From Pseudomonas canadensis (lineage in GTDB: Bacteria; Pseudomonadota; Gammaproteobacteria; Pseudomonadales; Pseudomonadaceae), in assembly GCF_000503215.1 (NCBI RefSeq), contig NZ_AYTD01000001.1, forward strand, positions 1-64,000: DNA of 64,000 nucleotides. Direction: 5' to 3'. Shown piece after piece: positions 30,472 to 38,309 of the stretch. Numbering within the stretch: the first letter of the stretch is position 1; each line of letters begins with the position of its first letter. Position numbers and translations under genes: made by a program. The notes under the pieces were generated by a model. The model ran no database searches. It was not told where the DNA came from and saw only the letters and a program-made list of their open reading frames with translations.

Positions 30472-30574
30472 GAGTTTTGCGGTGTTAGTAAATTCTGTAC
30501 CGACGCACCGACCACCACCCATCCGCTAAATTGTTTCAAAACTTGACGCATCTGGATCCATCCACCATATTGAT

Positions 30575-30590
30575 AGTTAGCAAACTAACT
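30575..30590. promoter_or_regulatory. Probable MarR operator
   Basis: AGTTAGCAAACTAACT, a perfect inverted repeat (6-bp arms, 4-bp centre) ending 17 nt before the GTG start of the MarR gene. MarR-family sites typically have this TTAG-type symmetry and overlap the promoter of their own operon. Autorepression of the efflux operon is the likely role. Confidence 0.7.
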
Positions 30591-30606
30591 GTATGCGAAC
30601 TATCCA

Positions 30607-31044
30607 GTGCCTCAATCCCTCGAACAACTCCAGATGAACCTCAGCAGCAGCATGGTGGTGGGCGCCCGTAACTGGCGCAAAATCTGCCAGACCACGCTGG
30701 TGAGCTACGGCATCTCCGAAGCCTGCGCCGTGCCGTTGTTGATGATCGGCCGCTTGGGCGACGGCGTGCACCAGGTCAAAGTGGCCCAGGCATCGGGGAT
30801 GGAAAGCCCGTCGCTGGTGCGCTTGCTCGACCGGCTGTGTACCGACGGCTATGTGTGCCGCACCGAAGACGTTCACGACCGCCGCGCCAAGGCCCTGAGC
30901 CTCACCGAGCGTGGCCGCGAGCTGGTGCAAGCGGTGGAGGTGCAATTGGTGCGGCTGCGCAAGGAAGTGCTGGCAGACATGACCCCAGGTGATATGGAGG
31001 CCGCGCTGCGAGTGCTGCGCGCTTTCGAGGCAGCGTCGCTTTGA
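30607..31044 (+). CDS. MarR-family transcriptional regulator
   Basis: 145-residue winged-helix repressor. The core includes VAQASGMESPSLVRLLDRLCTDGYVCRTEDVHDRRAKALSLTERG (about residues 58-101), the recognition helix and beta wing with the DxR signature. The start is GTG 30607, or ATG 30634 if shorter. It is the first gene of an efflux operon and overlaps the next start, so it most likely represses the pump until a phenolic or aromatic-acid ligand binds. Its operator candidate lies immediately upstream. Confidence 0.92.
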   Translation: MPQSLEQLQMNLSSSMVVGARNWRKICQTTLVSYGISEACAVPLLMIGRLGDGVHQVKVAQASGMESPSLVRLLDRLCTDGYVCRTEDVHDRRAKALSLTERGRELVQAVEVQLVRLRKEVLADMTPGDMEAALRVLRAFEAASL

Positions 31045-33119
31045 ACGGATTTTTTACCGGTTTCCCGCCTGCCCGTGATTGGTTCTACGGGGTACGCACC
31101 TTCGCGGCGTCGATGATTGCCTTGTACATCGCCATGCTCATGCAAATGCCGCGTCCGTATTGGGCGATGGCGACGGTGTATATCGTCTCCAGCCCGTTTG
31201 TCGGCCCTACCAGTTCCAAAGCGCTGTACCGCGCCATCGGCACCTTCATGGGGGCGGCGGCGGCCGTTCTTTTTGTGCCGATGTTCGTGCAGTCGCCCTA
31301 CATGCTGGTGGTGGTGATTGCCTTGTGGACGGGCACCCTGCTGTTCCTCTCCATGCACCTGCGCACGGCCAACAACTACGCCCTGATGCTCGCCGGCTAC
31401 ACTTTGCCGTTGATCGCCCTGCCGGTGGTGGATAACCCCCTGGCGGTGTGGGATGTGGCAGAGGCGCGTACCGAAGAAATCTTCCTCGGTATCGCAGTGG
31501 CAGCAGTGGTGGGCGCAATGTTCTGGCCGCGCCGGCTGATGCCGGTGTTTGATGGTTCGGTGGCCAAGTGGTTTGCCGACGCTCAGGTCTACAGCCAGCG
31601 GTTCCTCACACGCAATGTAGAGCCCGACGAAATCAGCACGCTGCGCGGCGGTATGGTCGCCACCTTCAACACCCTCGAATTGATGATCGGCCAGTTGCCC
31701 CACGAAGGCGCGCGGCCGCAGACGGTGCGCAACACCAAGGAATTGCGCGGGCGCATGATCCACCTGCTGCCGGTGATCGATGCCCTGGATGATGCGGTGT
31801 ACGCGATTGAACACCGCGCCCCGGAATTCGCAGATCAGCTCACACCGTTGCTGGAGGCCGCCAACGCCTGGCTGGAAAGCACCACCGAAACAGCCCCGCT
31901 TGAACGCTGGCGCGTGCTGCGCGACCAGGTCGACGCCGCTCAACCCCAGGGCGAAGCGCTAGATGACCGGCACACGCTGCTGTTCTCCAATGCGCTCTAT
32001 CGTCTCGCAGAGTGGATCGACCTGTGGCAAGACTGCCGCAGCCTGCAAGCTGCCATCCAGTGCGAGAGCCAGGACACCTGGCGCGCCGTGTACCGTCACT
32101 GGCGCCTGGGCCGGCTCACGCCGTTCCTCGACCGTGGGTTGATGTTCTACTCGGCGTTCTCCACCGTCACCGCGATCATCGTCGCCTCGGTGCTGTGGAT
32201 CCTGCTCGGCTGGACCGACGGCGGCAGCGCGGTGATCCTGGCCGCTGTCGCCTGCAGCTTTTTCGCCTCGATGGATGACCCGGCGCCACAGATCTATCGG
32301 TTCTTTTTCTGGACCGCCATGTCAGTGCTGTTTGCCAGCCTCTATCTGTTCCTGGTGCTGCCCAACCTGCACGACTTCCCGATGCTGGTGCTGGCGTTTG
32401 CCGTGCCGTTTATCTGCATCGGCACGCTCACCGTGCAGCCGCGTTTCTACCTGGGCATGCTGCTGACGTTGGTGAACACCTCGTCGTTCATCAGCATCCA
32501 GGGCGCCTATGACGCCGATTTCCTCAACTTCGCCAACGTCAACCTGGCGGGGCCGGTGGGCTTGCTGTTTGCCTTTGTGTGGACGCTGATCGCGCGGCCC
32601 TTCGGCGCTGAATTGGCGGCCAAGCGCCTGACCCGTTTCAGCTGGCGCGACATCGTCAGCCTCACCGAGCCCGCGACCCTGGCCGAACACCGGCACATGG
32701 CCGCGCAGATGCTAGACCGCCTGATGCAACACCTGCCGCGCCTGGCCCTGATCAACCAGGACACCGGCACCGCCCTGCGCGATTTGCGCGTGGCGCTGAA
32801 CCTGCTCGACCTGCTGGCCTATTCGCCGCGCATCCTCGGGGTGCCACGGGTGTTGCTCAACCAGGTGGTGGAAGGCGTGGGCGGCTATTTCAAGGCGTGC
32901 CTCAAGGCCGGTGAACGCTTGCCCGCGCCCAGCGGTCTGCTGATGACCCTGGACCGCACGCGCCGAGCCCTCAACGGCCAAGGCCTGCAAGACGAAGACG
33001 ACACCCGCCTGCATCTTTTGCATGCGCTGGCGGGCTTGCGCCTGTCACTGCTGCCGGGCGTGGAATTTATTGGCGGCACCGAGATGGAAGCGCCGCTGCC
33101 TGATGGAGCGCCTTTATGA
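31041..33119 (+). CDS. FUSC/AaeB-type aromatic-acid efflux membrane protein
   Basis: 692-residue inner-membrane protein with the duplicated FUSC architecture: an N-terminal helix cluster (about 15-160, with YGVRTFAASMIALYIAMLM), a large cytoplasmic domain, a second cluster (about 365-520) and a C-terminal cytoplasmic domain. This matches the AaeB / DUF893 pumps for p-hydroxybenzoate and related acids. The apparent start is TTG 31041 overlapping the MarR stop (TTGA); no better ATG lies nearby. It is followed by DUF1656, HlyD and outer-membrane-factor genes, the usual set for this pump class. Confidence 0.9.
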   Translation: MNGFFTGFPPARDWFYGVRTFAASMIALYIAMLMQMPRPYWAMATVYIVSSPFVGPTSSKALYRAIGTFMGAAAAVLFVPMFVQSPYMLVVVIALWTGTLLFLSMHLRTANNYALMLAGYTLPLIALPVVDNPLAVWDVAEARTEEIFLGIAVAAVVGAMFWPRRLMPVFDGSVAKWFADAQVYSQRFLTRNVEPDEISTLRGGMVATFNTLELMIGQLPHEGARPQTVRNTKELRGRMIHLLPVIDALDDAVYAIEHRAPEFADQLTPLLEAANAWLESTTETAPLERWRVLRDQVDAAQPQGEALDDRHTLLFSNALYRLAEWIDLWQDCRSLQAAIQCESQDTWRAVYRHWRLGRLTPFLDRGLMFYSAFSTVTAIIVASVLWILLGWTDGGSAVILAAVACSFFASMDDPAPQIYRFFFWTAMSVLFASLYLFLVLPNLHDFPMLVLAFAVPFICIGTLTVQPRFYLGMLLTLVNTSSFISIQGAYDADFLNFANVNLAGPVGLLFAFVWTLIARPFGAELAAKRLTRFSWRDIVSLTEPATLAEHRHMAAQMLDRLMQHLPRLALINQDTGTALRDLRVALNLLDLLAYSPRILGVPRVLLNQVVEGVGGYFKACLKAGERLPAPSGLLMTLDRTRRALNGQGLQDEDDTRLHLLHALAGLRLSLLPGVEFIGGTEMEAPLPDGAPL

Positions 33120-33325
33120 TCGGTGATCTGGATATCAGCGGGGTGTTCCTGCCTACGCTGCTGGTGCTGATGGGCATTACGTATGTGTTGTTCCTGGTGG
33201 TGCACGGGTTGTTGACCCGGCTCCACTTCTATCGCCTGGTCTGGCACCGGGCATTGTTCAATGTGGGGCTCTACGCGCTGTTGCTAGGCGCGGTGGACTC
33301 ACTCAGTCGATACCTGATGACATGA
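33116..33325 (+). CDS. DUF1656 small membrane protein (AaeX-like)
   Basis: 69-residue inner-membrane protein with two hydrophobic helices (about 9-30 and 42-62) and the conserved start GDLDISGVFLPTLLVL. DUF1656/AaeX proteins are regularly encoded between FUSC and HlyD genes; their job is not established. The ATGA overlaps with both neighbours (4 nt each) show tight translational coupling. Confidence 0.92.
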   Translation: MIGDLDISGVFLPTLLVLMGITYVLFLVVHGLLTRLHFYRLVWHRALFNVGLYALLLGAVDSLSRYLMT

Positions 33326-34212
33326 AAAAACCTTTTTTGACCATCGGCCGTGTAGTCCTCACGCTGTTGATCGTGACGTTTGCGGTCGTCGTGGTGTGGC
33401 GCATGGTCATGTACTACATGTTTGCCCCCTGGACCCGTGACGGCCACATCCGTGCCGACATCGTGCAGATTGCTCCGGACGTGTCCGGTTTGATCCAGCG
33501 TGTGGACGTGCACGACAACCAGCTGGTGACCAAGGGCCAAGTGCTCTTCGCCGTCGACCAGGACCGCTTCAAGCTGGCCCTGCGCCAAGCCCAGGCCGCC
33601 GTGGCCGACCGCCAGGAAACCCTGGCGCAGGCTCAGCGCGAGTACAAGCGTAACCGTGGTCTCGGCAACCTGGTGCCCAGCGAGCAACTGGAAGAAAGCC
33701 AGTCCCGCGTCGCCCGTGCCCAGTCGGCCCTGGCCGAAGCCCAGGTGACGGTGGATTCCGCCCAGCTCAACCTCGACCGCTCGGTGATCCGCAGCCCCGT
33801 GGACGGTTACGTCAACGACCGTGCGCCGCGCACCCAGGAATTCGTCACCGCCGGGCGTCCGGTGTTGTCGGTGGTCGACAGCAATTCTTTCCATATCGAT
33901 GGTTATTTCGAAGAGACCAAGCTCGACGGCATCCACGTCGGCATGGCGGTGGACATCCGTGTGATCGGTGACAACGCCCGCCTGCGCGGCCATGTGCAAA
34001 GCATCGTTGCCGGTATCGAAGACCGCGACCGCAGCAGTGGCTCCAACCTGCTGCCCAACGTCAACCCGGCGTTCAGCTGGGTGCGCCTGGCCCAGCGGAT
34101 TCCGGTGCGCATCGCCTTTGATGATGTGCCGGCGGACTTCCGCATGATCGCCGGGCGTACGGCCACCGTCTCGATCATCGGCGATAAGGTTAAAGACGGA
34201 GACCAGCCATGA
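33322..34212 (+). CDS. HlyD/AaeA-family periplasmic adaptor
   Basis: 296-residue membrane-fusion protein with one N-terminal anchor (about 9-30), the biotinyl-lipoyl motif AP DVSGLIQRVDVHDNQLVTKGQ region (residues 52-75), a short helical hairpin (about 85-140) and the second half SVIRSPVDGYVNDRAPRTQEF. The conserved PWTRDGHIRAD near residue 38 is typical of the AaeA/EmrA group. It couples the FUSC pump to the NodT-type channel encoded next, which overlaps by 4 nt. Confidence 0.92.
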   Translation: MKKPFLTIGRVVLTLLIVTFAVVVVWRMVMYYMFAPWTRDGHIRADIVQIAPDVSGLIQRVDVHDNQLVTKGQVLFAVDQDRFKLALRQAQAAVADRQETLAQAQREYKRNRGLGNLVPSEQLEESQSRVARAQSALAEAQVTVDSAQLNLDRSVIRSPVDGYVNDRAPRTQEFVTAGRPVLSVVDSNSFHIDGYFEETKLDGIHVGMAVDIRVIGDNARLRGHVQSIVAGIEDRDRSSGSNLLPNVNPAFSWVRLAQRIPVRIAFDDVPADFRMIAGRTATVSIIGDKVKDGDQP

Positions 34213-35651
34213 AGCAGCTGTTGGCCACCGCCGCGCTGGGCGTGTTGCTGTCGGCCTGCCAGGCGGTGGGCCCGGATTACTCGCTGCCGGATAAAGCCGC
34301 GGTCAATCGTGGCGACCTGCAAGGGCAAATCGCCGGTGAGGGCAACAACGTGGTGTCGACGCCGGTACCGGCCGACTGGTGGAAGTTGTACAAAGACCCC
34401 CGCCTGGATGAGCTGGTGCGCCAGGCCATGGCGTCGAACACTGACTTGCGCGTGGCGGCTGCGAACTTGCAGCGTGCGCGCTATCAGACCCAACAAGCTG
34501 AATCCGCAGGCGGCTGGAGCCTCGGCGCCAAGGCGGAGGCCCAGCGCCTGCAAGAGTCCGGCGAAGCGTTTTTGCTGGCCGACAAAGTCCCGGTGGGTAA
34601 CATCGGCAGCGTGGGGATTACCACCTCGTATCAGTTCGATCTGTTCGGCACCTTGCAACGTGGCATCGAAAGCGCCCAGGCCACTGCCGACGCAGCCCAG
34701 GCCGCTGCCGATATCGCGCGCATCACCCTGGTGGCCGATGTCGTGCGCTCCTACACCCAAGTGTGTGCAGCGAACGAAGAATTGGCGATCGCCAACGAGT
34801 CCCTAGACCTGCAAGCCCAAAGCACCCAGTTGACCCAGCGCTTGCGCGACGCCGGGCGCGGTGATGAAACCCAGGTGACGCGCTCGCAAACCCAATACAA
34901 ATCCTTGCGTGCCGATATGCCGCGCTACGAAGCGGCGCGCCAGGCCGGTTTGTTCCGCCTGTCGATGTTGCTGGCCAAGCCGGTGGACCAACTGCCCGGG
35001 GGCGCCGGCACCTGCGCCGAATTGCCCCATATCGCCCAGCTGTTGCCGGTAGGCGACGGCGCCACGCTGCTCAAGCGCCGTCCCGATGTGCGCCAGGCCG
35101 AACGTCAACTGGCCGCTGCTACCGCGCGTATCGGCGTGGCCACTGGCGCGCTTTACCCGGATATCAGCATCGGCGCTACGGTGGGCACTGTTGGCCTGCT
35201 CGAAAACCTTGGTCAGCCTGCGACCAACCGTTGGGGCTTTGGCCCGATGATCAGTTGGACTGTCCCGACCAACGGCGCCCGCGCGCGCGTCCACGAGGCC
35301 GAGGCCGCCACCCAGGGCGCCCTGGCGCATTTTGACGGGGTGGTGCTCAACGCCATCCGTGAAACCCAGACCGGCCTTGCGCAGTACACCGCGCAACTGC
35401 AACGCCGCGACGCGTTGGCCGAAGCCGGCGAGTCGGCCAAGGAAGCGGCAGCGCAGACCCATCGCTTCTTCCAGGCCGGCCGCGCATCGTTCCTTGCCGA
35501 CCTGCAAGCCACCCGCACCTATACCGATGTGCGAGCGCAACTGGCAGCGGCCAACACCCAAGTTGCCATGAGCCAGATCGATCTGTTCCTGGCCTTGGGC
35601 GGCGGCTGGGAAAGCGGACGAACGCAACCCGCGCCGGCCAGCAAACCCTGA
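34209..35651 (+). CDS. Outer-membrane efflux lipoprotein, NodT/OprM family (second copy)
   Basis: 480-residue outer-membrane factor. A lipoprotein signal with lipobox LSAC is followed by QAVGPDYSLPD, two OEP halves and the characteristic LLKRRPDVRQAERQLAAATARIGVATGALYPD region (about residues 288-320). It completes the MarR-FUSC-DUF1656-HlyD-OMF operon. It is clearly a different paralogue from the one at 19702, not a recent duplicate. Confidence 0.93.
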   Translation: MKQLLATAALGVLLSACQAVGPDYSLPDKAAVNRGDLQGQIAGEGNNVVSTPVPADWWKLYKDPRLDELVRQAMASNTDLRVAAANLQRARYQTQQAESAGGWSLGAKAEAQRLQESGEAFLLADKVPVGNIGSVGITTSYQFDLFGTLQRGIESAQATADAAQAAADIARITLVADVVRSYTQVCAANEELAIANESLDLQAQSTQLTQRLRDAGRGDETQVTRSQTQYKSLRADMPRYEAARQAGLFRLSMLLAKPVDQLPGGAGTCAELPHIAQLLPVGDGATLLKRRPDVRQAERQLAAATARIGVATGALYPDISIGATVGTVGLLENLGQPATNRWGFGPMISWTVPTNGARARVHEAEAATQGALAHFDGVVLNAIRETQTGLAQYTAQLQRRDALAEAGESAKEAAAQTHRFFQAGRASFLADLQATRTYTDVRAQLAAANTQVAMSQIDLFLALGGGWESGRTQPAPASKP

Positions 35652-35666
35652 GCAAATAGCTATGCT

Positions 35667-35702
35667 TTGACTGGCGGGCTCCCGTGATGGCCCGCCGGTC
35701 AA
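35667..35702 (+). terminator. Hairpin after the FUSC efflux operon
   Basis: Stem TTGACTGGCGGGC / GCCCGCCGGTCAA (one T-G pair) around a 10-nt loop, 15 nt after the operon's last stop. There is no long T-run, so termination strength is uncertain. The start of the next gene follows within 31 nt. Confidence 0.6.
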
Positions 35703-35732
35703 CGTTCGCGTTTGCTCATGGGGATTCCAATA

Positions 35733-36365
35733 ATGAAAAACCCTTATGCTCCCGCTTTCTGGTGCGTGTGTTTTGCACTGGTGTTGTTGTCGGCTACCTA
35801 TTTCTACGGCGTCATGCTGGCTCACCAACTCGACAAGGCGATGGTGTTTCTCGACAGCGCCTGCCTGGTGATCGGCACCCTGTCCATCGGCGTCGTGGCG
35901 TGGGCCTCCTACCAGAATCAACGGGTGAAGAAAAAACTCCTCGAACAAGGCAAGACCCGCGTGGCGATCTGGGACACCAAGGTCGCGTTGCGCCGGGTCG
36001 AGACCGTGTTCGACCGCTACTTCTGGGGCAGCTACTGGCAACCGGGGCGCACCTTCCAGGAAGTCATGGGCGACCTGACCGGCACGCCCCTGGAAAAAAG
36101 CCTCGAAGTCCTGAAGAAACAGTGCGTGGCCCTCGATCAACAGGTCGCGGACGGTAGGCACTGGCTGAATAACGCGCGGGAATTGTCCGACGTGGCCACG
36201 CAAATGGCGCGCGAGCGCTACCAACTGGACTTCTGCGACCCCAAGGCCGACACCCCTGGCAATGCCGTGATACACCGCGAGTTTGAGGTGCTGGTGTACA
36301 CCTGGACGGCGCGCCTGAAGAGTTTCGACCACCAGTTGGATGAAATTGAACTGGAGTATTCGTGA
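35733..36365 (+). CDS. Unrecognised membrane-anchored protein, 210 residues
   Basis: No family recognised. Two N-terminal membrane helices (about 6-27 and 34-56, with CLVIGTLSIGVVAWASY) are followed by about 150 residues of hydrophilic, helix-rich cytoplasmic sequence (for example LEKSLEVLKKQCVALDQQVADG), probably coiled coil. ATG 35733 is preferred over 35712 because GGGGA lies 8 nt before it and the sequence then starts directly with the membrane segment. The gene stands alone between the efflux operon and the YdgA gene. Confidence 0.7.
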   Translation: MKNPYAPAFWCVCFALVLLSATYFYGVMLAHQLDKAMVFLDSACLVIGTLSIGVVAWASYQNQRVKKKLLEQGKTRVAIWDTKVALRRVETVFDRYFWGSYWQPGRTFQEVMGDLTGTPLEKSLEVLKKQCVALDQQVADGRHWLNNARELSDVATQMARERYQLDFCDPKADTPGNAVIHREFEVLVYTWTARLKSFDHQLDEIELEYS

Positions 36366-36512
36366 ACTAGTACCGAACTGATCCCTCTGAAAAGCTGGGC
36401 CGTTCGCGGCCGCCAGTGCTAATCTTCCCCCGTTTTCGGCGGGCTTGAGCCAATCCCCCACGGGGTTCAAGGAAGACAGCCCACTTCTCACAGGATTTGA
36501 TCAGGTCACTTC

Positions 36513-38009
36513 ATGAATAAGCCAGCCGTTGTTCTTTTGGGTTTCGTTGTCGCCGTCGGCGTCGTCAGTGCAGGCGGTGCCTGGTACACCGGTAAGCAAC
36601 TGGAGCCCGTGCTGCAAACGGCGGTGCAGGACGCCAACAAGGAGCTGCAACGTTCCATGGCCGGTGTCGACGGTACCGTTAACCTGGAGCTGGTGTCCCT
36701 GGACCGTGGCCTGTTCAGCAGCACCGCGCACTACCGCCTCAAGGGGCAAGGCTCGTTCTTCGGCGAGCAGAACCCGAACCCCGAGCTGCTGTTTGTCGAT
36801 CATATCGAACACGGTCCGCTGCCCTTCTCGCGTCTGGTGTCGCTGAAGTGGCTCCCGGTCATGGCCACCAGTCATTTCGAACTGGAGAAGAACGCCACCA
36901 CCGAAAAATGGTTCGCCGCTGCCAAAGACGTGTCGCCGCTCAAAGGCGTGGCCAATATCGGCTACAGCCGTTCGGTCACCGGCAACCTCGAATTGCTGCC
37001 GTTGGAGTTCAAGGACGAGACCTCCTCGGTGAACTTCTCGGGTCTGAACCTGGACTTTGACAGCACCGCCGAGGGCAAGAAGGTCAAGGTGGATGGCTAC
37101 ATGAACAGCCTCAAGCTGGACGTAGTCGATGCCAATGGCGCGCCGTTCAACGCCGAGTTCGCTGGCCTGACCGTGGCCAGCAACCTGGAAAAATCCACCT
37201 TCGGCTTCTACACCGGGCAGAACACCGTTGAGCTGACCGATACCAAGCTCACGTTCGGCCCGCAGAAAGCGGTGATGACCCTCAAGGGCTTTGAGCAGAA
37301 AGACACCAGCGAAGTCAAAGACAACAACATGTCCGGCCGCGTCGACTACAAGATCGACGAGATCGGCTATCAGGGCAAACCGGTCGGCTCTGCCGCCATG
37401 GCCGTGAGCTTGAAAAACATCGACGTGCCGTCGGGCCTGGTGCTGACCAAGCTGTATCAGGACAAGATGCAGCCGGTGCAAGCCGCTGCCGCCGCCGGTC
37501 AACCGGTGCCTGAGCTGCAACTGACCGAAGCCGAGCAAGCCCTGGCCGAAGCCAATGTCAACCAGTTGCTCGCCGCCAAGCCGCACCTGGCATTGGAAAA
37601 CCTGTCCCTGAAAACCACCCACGGTGAAAGCAAGTTCAACCTGGTGGTAGACCTGGCCAAGCCTACGTCCATGGAACTGCCGCCGGTTGAACTGGGCAAG
37701 CAGATGGTTGCGCTGCTGGACGCCAACCTGACCCTGTCCAAGCCGATGATTGCCGACGTTGCCGCTCTGCAAGCGCAGGTCGGTGGCGTGACCGACCCTA
37801 AAGCCATCGAGCAGCAATCCCAGATGGCCAGCGAAATGGTCAGCAGTATGGCGGTAGGCACACAGCTGGCAACCCTGGTCGGCAGCGACGTGGTGTCCAA
37901 GCTGCATTACGCCAACAATGAAGTGACCTTCAACGGCCAGAAAATGACCGTCGAGCAATTCATCGGTTTCGTGATGTCCAAAGCCGGTGCGGTTGGCGGC
38001 GCGCAGTAA
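36513..38009 (+). CDS. YdgA/DUF945 family protein
   Basis: 498-residue exported or membrane-tethered protein. An uncleaved or cleavable N-terminal hydrophobic segment (VVLLGFVVAVGVVSAGGAW) is followed by the family start WYTGKQLEPVLQTAVQDANKE and repeated beta-rich units (LDRGLFSSTAHYRLKG, FDSTAEGKKVKVDGYMNSLK, FNLVVDLAKPTSMELPPVEL). YdgA-like proteins are periplasmic and of unknown function, distantly related to AsmA/DUF945 lipid-associated proteins. Single gene, 148 nt after the previous stop and about 300 nt before pgaA. Confidence 0.85.
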   Translation: MNKPAVVLLGFVVAVGVVSAGGAWYTGKQLEPVLQTAVQDANKELQRSMAGVDGTVNLELVSLDRGLFSSTAHYRLKGQGSFFGEQNPNPELLFVDHIEHGPLPFSRLVSLKWLPVMATSHFELEKNATTEKWFAAAKDVSPLKGVANIGYSRSVTGNLELLPLEFKDETSSVNFSGLNLDFDSTAEGKKVKVDGYMNSLKLDVVDANGAPFNAEFAGLTVASNLEKSTFGFYTGQNTVELTDTKLTFGPQKAVMTLKGFEQKDTSEVKDNNMSGRVDYKIDEIGYQGKPVGSAAMAVSLKNIDVPSGLVLTKLYQDKMQPVQAAAAAGQPVPELQLTEAEQALAEANVNQLLAAKPHLALENLSLKTTHGESKFNLVVDLAKPTSMELPPVELGKQMVALLDANLTLSKPMIADVAALQAQVGGVTDPKAIEQQSQMASEMVSSMAVGTQLATLVGSDVVSKLHYANNEVTFNGQKMTVEQFIGFVMSKAGAVGGAQ

Positions 38010-38038
38010 AGATTTCGCCATCGCCCAGAAATAATTAA

Positions 38039-38129
38039 TGGGGGAGCGGGGTTGTCCGCGATAAGGGTCAAAAGGTCGGCGCTCATGTCGATTAGCCACC
38101 CTTCATTGCAGGCAACCCAGCTCCCCCAT
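38039..38129. repeat. REP-like inverted pair after the YdgA gene
   Basis: An arm near 38039-38062 (GGGGGAGCGGGGTTGTCCGC) and an arm at 38105-38129 (ATTGCAGGCAACCCAGCTCC onward) are imperfect inverted copies about 42 nt apart. Same layout as the doublet at 30382 but more diverged. The arm boundaries are approximate to a base or two. Confidence 0.7.
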
Positions 38130-38182
38130 TGGCTTTTCAGATTCGTAGGGCAATTCTGAACAATTGTTATGAATTGTCCTTT

Positions 38183-38300
38183 TTCATACAGGTGTCGGGG
38201 ATAGTTCATACAGGAAAGCTAGGTCGGGTCACGAGACGCCGACACCCTGATGCAAACCGCTCAGGACCACCTATCGTTACAGCTTTCCGTGTGTAAGGAA
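38183..38300 (+). promoter_or_regulatory. Candidate regulated leader of pgaABCD
   Basis: The direct repeat TTCATACAGG occurs at 38183 and 38205, 22 bp apart (two helical turns). GGTGTCGG (38191) and CCGACACC (38239) form an inverted pair that could fold the leader RNA. GGA trinucleotides, the core of CsrA/RsmA sites, occur at 38213, 38264 and in the AAGGAA ribosome site at 38295-38300. E. coli pgaA mRNA is repressed by CsrA through leader GGA sites; the same control here is inference. Confidence 0.4.
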
Positions 38301-38309
38301 GCTCACGAT

